NCBI GenBank assembly: GCA_041905795.1
Contig: JAYRKL010000019.1
Location: 1 to 64,000, forward strand
From: SHVO01 sp041905795
Lineage (GTDB): Bacteria; Pseudomonadota; Alphaproteobacteria; Rhodospirillales; Rhodospirillaceae
Length of the DNA stretch: 64,000 nt
Reading direction: 5' to 3'
The notes under the pieces were generated by a model. That model searched no databases, had not been told where the DNA came from, and saw only the letters and a program-made list of their open reading frames with translations. This document shows, piece after piece, positions 1 to 6,648 of the stretch; within the stretch, counting starts at the first letter, position 1; the number at the start of each line of letters is the position of its first letter. A program made the position numbers and the translations under genes.

Positions 1-588
1 CACGGCGATCCGCAGGTCGTGACGCGCGGGGATCGGCAGCTTGGCGATGCCTTGCGCGGCGCCTTTGATCTTGCGCAGGCGGCGGTTGATGGCCTCGCGG
101 GCGAAACCGGCGGCGTCCGCGGCGGTGCCGCCATCGCGCCAGCCGCGGCCTTCCAGCCAGGTATCGAGACGCGCGGCAAAGCGCCTCGCGCGGGTGCCGG
201 AAAGGCTATGGACGGCCGCCGCCTGGGCCGCGTCGCGCTGCGCACGCGCCGTACGGATCAGCTGTGCGAAGCCTTCGTCCTCGACCACGCGCGGCGTGAA
301 ATCCGCGGCCAGCACATGGATGAAGACATCCAGGTCGCGCACCGCGCCCAGTTCGCCCAGCAGCCATTTGGCTTCGGCGGCCAGGGCGGTGCGCTGCACG
401 GCGGGCACATGAGTCTTGAACAGGCCGAGCGCCGAGCGCAGGCGGCGGAGCGCCACGCGCACCTGGTGAACCCCCTCCGGATCGCGCCCATCCAAGGCCG
501 CGGCGACATTGGCCTGCCAATGATCGCGGCAGCTCTTCACCACCGCGGCGATCGTGCGGTCGATCTGTGCGTCGCCGGCCAACGGCAC
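1..588 (-). CDS. CHAD domain protein, 3' end cut off by the window edge
   Basis: The frame reads through a typical CHAD opening (HQVRVALRRLRSALGLF) and a later CHAD helix (HDLRIAV) that runs off the window start. CHAD domains are His/Arg-rich helical bundles that bind polyphosphate and often sit behind a CYTH triphosphatase domain. No CYTH domain is present, because the upstream gene stops at 878. No ATG exists in this frame. A GTG at 586-588 starts exactly where the domain starts, so I used it. The frame stays open upstream to a TTG at 853-855, through Arg-rich sequence that does not look conserved. Family is secure; the start is uncertain. Confidence 0.75.
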   Translation of the reverse strand, partial: MPLAGDAQIDRTIAAVVKSCRDHWQANVAAALDGRDPEGVHQVRVALRRLRSALGLFKTHVPAVQRTALAAEAKWLLGELGAVRDLDVFIHVLAADFTPRVVEDEGFAQLIRTARAQRDAAQAAAVHSLSGTRARRFAARLDTWLEGRGWRDGGTAADAAGFAREAINRRLRKIKGAAQGIAKLPIPARHDLRIAV

Positions 589-877
589 GGCGGCCGCACG
601 GTGCCAGGTCGGCGGCGCCGGTGCCTTGAAGAGCGGGCGTGCGGCGGGCTTGGCGGCGGCGCGGGCGCGTACCCACGGCTTGCCGCCGGGCGGTAGGGCG
701 GCCCGGCGGGCGGGTCCGCGATGTCGGGTAACGATAGGAATGACGTCCTCTCTGCGCCTGAACCGGACGACGCGTTTTTCCCGGCGCGGGAGGACTCTTG
801 CAAAGATTCGGGCAGACCGGGCAGGGAATTTCTTTCCCCGCCGGGCCGAATGCAAAAGTCACATCTTATTCAATGCG

Positions 878-3181
878 TTAGCTGCATTTGGAATAGCCGC
901 AGCTGGTGCAGCTGTCGCACCCTTCCTGGCGGGCCAGCGCATAGGTCCCGCACCGCGGGCAGGCGCGGAAACGCCGGTCGCGGGCGGGCTCCCGGCCGGT
1001 GTCCCGGTTGGCGTTGAGGCTGACGATTTTGCCGCCGGTTTCGGCGCGCACCGGGTGTCCGGCGCGGAGAAAGCCGGTCTCCTGCATATGGCGCTCGATC
1101 ACGTCGCCGATGGCCGCCAGCAACGACGGCACATAGCGGCCGTCCATCCACTGGCCGCCGCGCGGATCGAACACCGCCTTCAATTCCTCGACCACGAAGC
1201 CGACGTCGCCGCCGCGGCGGAACACCGCCGAGATCATGCGGGTGAGCGCCACGGTCCAGGCGTAGTGCTCCATGTTCTTGGAGTTGATGAACACCTCGAA
1301 CGGCCGCCGTCCCACCACCGCACCGTGGGCGTCATGGGCGGCGATGTCGTTGATGGTGATGTAGATGGCGTGGTCGCTTTCCGGCCAGCGCAGCTTGTAG
1401 GTCTGGCCGGGCAGGATGTCGGGCCGGGCCTCGGGCGCGGTGTCGTCGGCCGGCGCGCGCGCGGGCGCTTCCGGCGCCTTTTTCTTCACCTCCAGCACCG
1501 CGCCGCGCGCCGCGTTGGGACGGTAGGTGGTGCAGCCCTTGCAGCCCCGGTCGTAGGCCTGCATGTAGACCTCCTCGAACGCCGCGAACGGGAAGTCCTC
1601 GGGCACGTTGATGGTCTTGGAGATGGAACTGTCGATGTAATCCTGGATCGCCGCCTGCATGGCCAAGTGGTCCGCGGGCGCCAGCCTCTGCGCATCGATG
1701 AAATAATCGGGCAGCGGCGCAGCCTCACCATGTGTGGCGCGGAACAGCCGCGCGGCGTAGTCGCTGACCTGCTCCTCGCGCCGGGTCTGGTCGGGCAGCA
1801 GCACATGACGGGTGTAGTCGAAGGCGAACACCGGTTCGAGCCCGGAGGAGACGTTGTCGGCGAACAGCGAGATGGTACCGGTGGGTGCGATGGAGGTGAT
1901 CAGCGCATTGCGGATGCCGTGGGCTTTGATGCGCGCACGCAGCGCCGCCGGCAGCGTGGCGACGGTGGCGCCGGCGAGGTAAGGCGCGGCGTCGAACAGC
2001 GGGAAGGGGCCTTTCTCGGCGGCCAGATCGACCGAAGCGCCGTAGGCGGCGTCGCGGAAGGCGGTCATCCAGGCGCGGGTCAGCGCCACCGCGTCGGATG
2101 ACCCATAGCGTTTGCCGCACATGATCAGCGCGTCGGCCAGCCCGGTGATGCCGAGGCCGATGCGGCGCTTCGCCAGCGCTTCGGCGCGCTGTTCCGGCAG
2201 CGGGTAATTCGAGGCCTCGATGACATTGTCGAGCATGCGCACCGCCACCGCGACGATCCGCGCAAGCTCCTCGAGATCGAGCGCCGCCGCGGCCGTGAAC
2301 GGCTGTTTCACCAGGCGCGCGAGGTTGACCGAGCCCAGCAGGCAGGTGCCGTACGGCGGCAGCGGCTGTTCGCCGCAGGGATTGGTGGCGGCGATGGTCT
2401 CGCAGTAGTGCAGGTTGTTGCGGGCGTTGATGCGGTCGATGAAGATCACGCCCGGCTCGGCGGCGTCATAGGTCGCGCGCATGATCCTGTCCCACAGCGC
2501 GCGCGCCTTGACCGTGCGATAGACCTTGCCGCCGAAGTGCAGGTGCCAGTCCTGGTCGGCCTTCACCGCCGCCATGAAGGCGTCGGTGGCCAGCACCGAC
2601 ATGTTGAACATGGTCAGGCGGCCGGCGGTCTGCTTGGCGGTGATGAAGTCCTCGATGTCGGGATGGTCGCAACGCAAGGTCGCCATCATGGCGCCGCGCC
2701 GGCTCCCCGCGCTCATGATGGTGCGGCACATGGCGTCCCACACATCCATGAAGGACAGCGGTCCCGAGGCGTCGGCGCCGACGCCTTTCACCGGCGCGCC
2801 TTTGGGCCGCAAGGTCGAGAAGTCATAGCCGATGCCGCCGCCCTGCTGCATGGTCAGCGCGGCCTCGCGCAGGTGCGCGAAGATCGCGCCCATGTCGTCG
2901 CCGATCGCGCCCATGACGAAGCAGTTGTGGAGCGTCACCGAACGCCCTGTGCCGGCGCCGGCGAGGATGCGGCCTGCCGGCAGGAAGCGATAGTCGCTGA
3001 GCGCCTCGAGGAACCGCTCGCGCCACAGCGCCGGGTCTTTCTCTCCGGCGCTAAGCGCGCCCGCGACCCGCGCCCAGGTGTCCGCGACGCTGCGGTCCAC
3101 GGGCGCGCCGTCGGCGTTCTTGAAGCGGTACTTCATGTCCCAGATCTGCTGGGCGATGGGTGACGGCGGGAGGCGGGTCAT
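878..3181 (-). CDS. nrdJ: adenosylcobalamin-dependent (class II) ribonucleotide reductase
   Basis: Reduces ribonucleotides to deoxyribonucleotides using a B12-derived radical, with or without oxygen. The 767-residue product has the active-site cysteine in TLHNCFVMG (Cys87) and the NPCGE motif (267-271, Cys269, Glu271). It ends in a Cys-rich tail (CPRCG...CDSCTSCGYSKCS) that provides the zinc ribbon and the dithiol that re-reduces the active site. I start at the ATG at 3181; a TTG ten codons upstream is also open. No class I genes are seen. A PduO-type cobalamin adenosyltransferase at 20751-21323 could supply the cofactor. Confidence 0.95.
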   Translation of the reverse strand: MTRLPPSPIAQQIWDMKYRFKNADGAPVDRSVADTWARVAGALSAGEKDPALWRERFLEALSDYRFLPAGRILAGAGTGRSVTLHNCFVMGAIGDDMGAIFAHLREAALTMQQGGGIGYDFSTLRPKGAPVKGVGADASGPLSFMDVWDAMCRTIMSAGSRRGAMMATLRCDHPDIEDFITAKQTAGRLTMFNMSVLATDAFMAAVKADQDWHLHFGGKVYRTVKARALWDRIMRATYDAAEPGVIFIDRINARNNLHYCETIAATNPCGEQPLPPYGTCLLGSVNLARLVKQPFTAAAALDLEELARIVAVAVRMLDNVIEASNYPLPEQRAEALAKRRIGLGITGLADALIMCGKRYGSSDAVALTRAWMTAFRDAAYGASVDLAAEKGPFPLFDAAPYLAGATVATLPAALRARIKAHGIRNALITSIAPTGTISLFADNVSSGLEPVFAFDYTRHVLLPDQTRREEQVSDYAARLFRATHGEAAPLPDYFIDAQRLAPADHLAMQAAIQDYIDSSISKTINVPEDFPFAAFEEVYMQAYDRGCKGCTTYRPNAARGAVLEVKKKAPEAPARAPADDTAPEARPDILPGQTYKLRWPESDHAIYITINDIAAHDAHGAVVGRRPFEVFINSKNMEHYAWTVALTRMISAVFRRGGDVGFVVEELKAVFDPRGGQWMDGRYVPSLLAAIGDVIERHMQETGFLRAGHPVRAETGGKIVSLNANRDTGREPARDRRFRACPRCGTYALARQEGCDSCTSCGYSKCS

Positions 3182-3279
3182 GCGAGTTTCTGTTTTGTTC
3201 TTGAACGGCAAAGATAGGCCGTGCCGGGAGCATTGCCCACCGGTGCTAAAAAACCATTTAAGAACAATAAATTAATGCA

Positions 3280-4047
3280 TCAAGCCTCGCCGGCGGCGGC
3301 GCGGTTTCCCGGCAGACTCCGCGCGGCGTCGGAAATGCTGGCGCGGAGACGTTCCATCATCTCGTCCTTGGCCAGCCCCGGCGGCAGCGGCGGCAGGAAG
3401 CGCAAGGTGATCTGCCCCGGCCGCTTGAGCAGCCGGGTCTTGCCCCAGAACCAGCCGGAATCGATCGCCACCGGGATCACGGGCACCTGGCAGTGCAGGT
3501 ACAGGGCCGCGATTCCCGGCCGGAACGGCAACACCACCCCGGGCGGCGCGCGCGTGCCCTCGGGGAAGATCACCACATGACGCCCCGATGCCAGCGCCGC
3601 CTTGGTCGCGCGCATGGTCTTGCGCATGGCGGCCGCGCCCGACGACCGGTCGATACTGACCATACCCCCGCGCAGCATGTACCAGCCGATGAAGGGGATG
3701 CGGATCAGTTCCTGTTTCAGCACCAGCACAGGGTCTTTGAGGTCGACGAACACGCGGAACGTCTCGTAGGACGACTGGTGCTGCGCGGCGATGATGCAGG
3801 GCTCCGCCGGCAGGTTCTCGAGGCCTTCGACGCGGCAGCCGATGCCGGCGACGATGCGCCCCAGCAAGACATTGCCGGTGTTCCAGATGCGGATGGCGGT
3901 GGGCGTCCAGGACCGGCGGATCAGGAGCGGCAACTGGCCGACGCAGGCGATCACCGCCCAGATGAAGAACGCGACGGTGTATAGGATCGAACGGATCCAG
4001 GTGACGACGCCGACGCCGACGCCGGGTTGGCTCTCGGGCGAATTCAT
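3280..4047 (-). CDS. plsC: 1-acyl-sn-glycerol-3-phosphate acyltransferase (PlsC family)
   Basis: Adds the second acyl chain to lysophosphatidic acid in phospholipid synthesis, at the inner membrane. The 255-residue protein has an N-terminal hydrophobic segment (about residues 15-45), the acyltransferase block HQSSYET (HX4E, a known alternative to HX4D) and the FPEGTR motif. The ATG at 4047 follows a good AAGGAG site at 8 nt. The start overlaps the last unit of a 17-bp triplication that joins it to the upstream DUF218 gene, suggesting translational coupling. Confidence 0.92.
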   Translation of the reverse strand: MNSPESQPGVGVGVVTWIRSILYTVAFFIWAVIACVGQLPLLIRRSWTPTAIRIWNTGNVLLGRIVAGIGCRVEGLENLPAEPCIIAAQHQSSYETFRVFVDLKDPVLVLKQELIRIPFIGWYMLRGGMVSIDRSSGAAAMRKTMRATKAALASGRHVVIFPEGTRAPPGVVLPFRPGIAALYLHCQVPVIPVAIDSGWFWGKTRLLKRPGQITLRFLPPLPPGLAKDEMMERLRASISDAARSLPGNRAAAGEA

Positions 4048-4093
4048 CGACCCGTCTCCTTCATCGACCCATCTTCTTCATCGATCTGTCTCC
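4043..4093 (-). repeat. 17-bp tandem triplication joining DUF218 gene and plsC
   Basis: Three head-to-tail 17-bp copies lie at 4043-4059, 4060-4076 and 4077-4093. On the coding strand each carries a purine-rich ribosome-site-like stretch followed by TCGATGA. The stop of the DUF218 gene overlaps an ATG. That ATG opens a six-codon frame (MKKMGR) whose TGA overlaps another ATG, which opens a second six-codon frame (MKETGR) whose TGA overlaps the plsC start. Confidence 0.9.
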
Positions 4094-4743
4094 CGCGCGG
4101 CGGCGCGTGCCGATAGCCCCAGGTTTTGCCGCGCCCACGACAGGACGTATTTGGTGTACTCGCGGGCGATCAGGCTGGCGGTGCCGGGCCAGCGCCACCA
4201 GTCGCTCTTGACCATGGCGGGGAACACGGCATGCGGCACGATGCGCACCTCGGGCATGGCGGCGTGGAACTCCAGGAGCGAGCGGCGCATGTGATAGCCC
4301 GCGGTCACCAGACGGATCGAGGCGACATGCTGTTCGTGCGCCCAGGCGGCGGTCTCGGTGGCGTTGCCCGGCGTGTCATAGGCGCTGGATCCGACCGCGA
4401 CCTTGTCGGCCAGGTCCGGCGGCAGCGCGTCGGTCCGCGCGACCAGGCTGCCGGGTTTCACCTGTTCACCGACGCCCGAGACGAACAGCCGGTCGGCAAG
4501 GCCCGCGGACAACAGTTTGAATCCGGTCTCGATGCGCTCCGATCCGCCCGTCAGGACGACGATGGCGTCGGTGTGGGTGGTGGGGTCCTCCACCGCCGCC
4601 GGCAGGGTGGAAGCGAACCACAACAGGCCCGCCAGCCAGGCGGCCGGCACGGCGGCCGCCGACAGCAGCGCGCCCGCGATCACGGCGCGTTGCGGTGCGC
4701 CTGACGGGGACGGGGCCGTGCGTGAGGGAGGGGAGCCGGTCAT
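4078..4743 (-). CDS. DUF218 (YdcF/SanA-like) membrane-anchored protein
   Basis: A 221-residue protein with a proline-rich cytoplasmic start, one membrane segment (about residues 22-45) and a DUF218 domain. The domain shows the family pattern DAIVVLTGGSERIETG, then RLFVSGVG, a TPGNATETAAW helix and LVTAGYHMRRS. Family members (SanA, ElyC, YdcF) are linked to envelope integrity and lipid-carrier handling, but the reaction is not established. It lies between ftsX and plsC, a common arrangement. The ATG at 4743 is chosen over a GTG two codons upstream. Confidence 0.88.
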   Translation of the reverse strand: MTGSPPSRTAPSPSGAPQRAVIAGALLSAAAVPAAWLAGLLWFASTLPAAVEDPTTHTDAIVVLTGGSERIETGFKLLSAGLADRLFVSGVGEQVKPGSLVARTDALPPDLADKVAVGSSAYDTPGNATETAAWAHEQHVASIRLVTAGYHMRRSLLEFHAAMPEVRIVPHAVFPAMVKSDWWRWPGTASLIAREYTKYVLSWARQNLGLSARAAARETDR

Positions 4744-4771
4744 GACCACGGTTATAGCAAAAGCCGCTCAC

Positions 4772-5641
4772 TCATACCTTGGCGGCGAGGGCGCGGCGGA
4801 CGGTGATGTTGGCCGACAGCATGGCCAGCACGCCCGCCGCCGCCGGCAACAGCGCCAGAGCCAGCCAGTGCGCCGGCGGCAGATGCGCGGCGGGCAGGAT
4901 TTCCGGATCCACGCGCCGGGCCAGCATCGCCACCGCCGCCAGGGCCGGCGCATAGAGCGCGAGGCCGGCGAGACCCCCGGCGAACGCCTGCAGCAGCGCG
5001 CGGCGCGCGAACTGCCCGGCGACATAGCCGTCCTTCGCTCCCACCACGTGCAGCACCTCGATCACCTGGGCGAATTCGGTCAGGCTCGCGCGCGTGGCGA
5101 AGACGATGGTCACGGCCAAGGCGGTGGTGACCAGGACAATGATGGCTGCCGCGACCATGCCCAGGCCGCGCGCGAGGCTAGCGACGCGCGCCAGCCAGAC
5201 GCGGTGATCGTCGATCACGGCCTGCGGCGCCGCGGCCTTGACCGAGGTCTCGACCGCAGTCACGGCCGCGGGATCGGACTCGCGCATCTCGACATCGATC
5301 AGCACCGGCAACGGCAGATCCTTGACCGCGCCTTCGCCGATCCAGGGCTTGAGCAGCGCGTCCACCTGCGCCCGGGGCACCAGGCTCGCGCGCGCCACCG
5401 CCGGATGGCGGGTGAGGACATCGAGCGCCTTGGCCGCGTCGGCGGCGCCGTTGTCGCCAACCGGCACCTGCACCGTCAACGTTCCGCTGACGCCGCGTTC
5501 CCAATCGGCGATCAGCACGCCGACATAGGCGCTGACCGTCACGGCGAAGGCGGCGACGAACACCAGCACCATCACCAGCAGCGCCACGAACCGGCCGGAG
5601 CCGCCGCCGCGCAAGGGCAGGTCTGAGCGCAGCTTGAACAT
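4772..5641 (-). CDS. ftsX: cell division ABC transporter permease FtsX
   Basis: Membrane partner of FtsE; in known systems it transmits ATP-driven signals to periplasmic murein hydrolases at the septum. The 289-residue protein has the FtsX layout: a first membrane helix (about residues 18-45), a periplasmic domain of about 120 residues, then three helices in the C-terminal half, including the segment with FATRASLTEFAQVIEVLHVVGA. It starts 3 nt after the ftsE stop, so the pair is one operon. Confidence 0.93.
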   Translation of the reverse strand: MFKLRSDLPLRGGGSGRFVALLVMVLVFVAAFAVTVSAYVGVLIADWERGVSGTLTVQVPVGDNGAADAAKALDVLTRHPAVARASLVPRAQVDALLKPWIGEGAVKDLPLPVLIDVEMRESDPAAVTAVETSVKAAAPQAVIDDHRVWLARVASLARGLGMVAAAIIVLVTTALAVTIVFATRASLTEFAQVIEVLHVVGAKDGYVAGQFARRALLQAFAGGLAGLALYAPALAAVAMLARRVDPEILPAAHLPPAHWLALALLPAAAGVLAMLSANITVRRALAAKV

Positions 5642-5644
5642 GGC

Positions 5645-6361
5645 TTAGGCCCCCACCGGCGGCATCCGGGTCAGGACGCCGTCTTCGAGATGCAGGCGCG
5701 GAAACCCGAAGCGTTCGACGAGATGATGATTGTGGGTGGCGATGATGACGCTGGAGCCGATCTTGTGGAGTTCGACGAACAGCATCATCAGCCGCAGGGC
5801 GATGGCGTCATCGACGTTGCCGGTGGGTTCGTCGGCCAGGATCAGCTTGGGCCGGTTGACCACGGCGCGGGCGATGGCGACGCGCTGCTGCTGGCCGCCC
5901 GAAAGCGCCGGGGGATGCTTGTCCATCTCCTTTTCGAGACCGACCCAGCTCAGAAGCTCGGTGACGTCGCGCTGCACCACCCCCGGCGCCACGCCCGCCA
6001 CCCGCAGCGGCAGCGCGACGTTGTCGAAGGCGGTCATATGGTCGAGCAAACGGAAATCCTGGAACACCACGCCCAGCCGGCGGCGCATCAGGGCGAGGCG
6101 TGTCCGCCTGGCCTGGGTGGTGTCCTCGCCGAACAGCAGCACCTGGCCGCGGTTCGGCCGCTTGGCCAGGTACATCAGGCTGAGCAGCGAGGTTTTGCCG
6201 GCCCCGGACGGTCCGGTCAGGAAGTGGAAGGAGCCGGCCGGGATGGTCAGGGACACATCCGACAGCACGTCCGGCCCGCCGTCATAGCTGAGGCCGACCT
6301 GGCGCAGGGCGATGGTGTCGCCTGGCGACTTCTTTTCGGCTTGCGGGGCGGGGGGTGTCAT
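5645..6361 (-). CDS. ftsE: cell division ATP-binding protein FtsE
   Basis: ABC ATPase that drives FtsX. It shows Walker A GPSGAGKTS, a Q-loop region VFQDFRLLDHMTAFDN, signature LSGGQQQRVAIARA, Walker B LILADEPTG and the H-loop THN. With the ATG at 6361 the product is 238 residues, close to the family norm with a short N-terminal extension (APQAEKKSPGD). Another ATG at 6424 would add 21 residues; neither has a strong ribosome site. It diverges from the MJ0042/DUF3426 gene, leaving 65-128 bp for shared promoters. Confidence 0.93.
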   Translation of the reverse strand: MTPPAPQAEKKSPGDTIALRQVGLSYDGGPDVLSDVSLTIPAGSFHFLTGPSGAGKTSLLSLMYLAKRPNRGQVLLFGEDTTQARRTRLALMRRRLGVVFQDFRLLDHMTAFDNVALPLRVAGVAPGVVQRDVTELLSWVGLEKEMDKHPPALSGGQQQRVAIARAVVNRPKLILADEPTGNVDDAIALRLMMLFVELHKIGSSVIIATHNHHLVERFGFPRLHLEDGVLTRMPPVGA

Positions 6362-6489
6362 CACGACACTGTTTCCATAATCCTGCGGTTGCGCAAGGGG
6401 TTGCCGGAGGGTGGTACGGGCCATTTAGTTCCCATTAAGGGGTTGCCTGTACTATAGAAATTCAAGCTGCGCGGTGCTGCGAGTGATGA

Positions 6490-6648
6490 ATGCGTATTAC
6501 GTGCCCTAACTGCACGTCCCATTTCGAGCTGCCGACCGAGCTTCTGGGGAAGAAGGGCCGGGCGCTTAAGTGCGCCAGCTGCGGCCATTCCTGGTACCAG
6601 ACGGCGCAGGTCGAGACCCTCGACCTCGCCGCCATCATGGGCGGCTAA
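6490..6648 (+). CDS. MJ0042-type zinc-ribbon module, separated by a stop from the DUF3426 frame
   Basis: A 52-residue frame starting MRITCPNCTSHFELP and containing CPNC...CASCGHSW, the four-cysteine MJ0042 zinc ribbon. This ribbon normally forms the N-terminus of DUF3426 membrane proteins. It ends ...AAIMGG then TAA. The next codon is TTG, and the same reading frame continues for another 2.6 kb into the matching C-terminal domain. I infer one ancestral gene broken by a nonsense change (for example CAA to TAA), a sequence error, or a gene translated in two parts by reinitiation at TAATTG. Confidence 0.8.
   Translation: MRITCPNCTSHFELPTELLGKKGRALKCASCGHSWYQTAQVETLDLAAIMGG

Noticed and set aside
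206..862. A second minus-strand frame of 218 codons overlapping the CHAD gene
   Set aside because: It is Arg/Pro-rich without family motifs, while the neighbouring frame carries clear CHAD helices.
4044..4081. The six-codon frames MKKMGR and MKETGR as functional peptides
   Set aside because: They are copies of the end of the DUF218 gene created by a short DNA triplication. Their likely effect is on translational coupling, not a peptide function.
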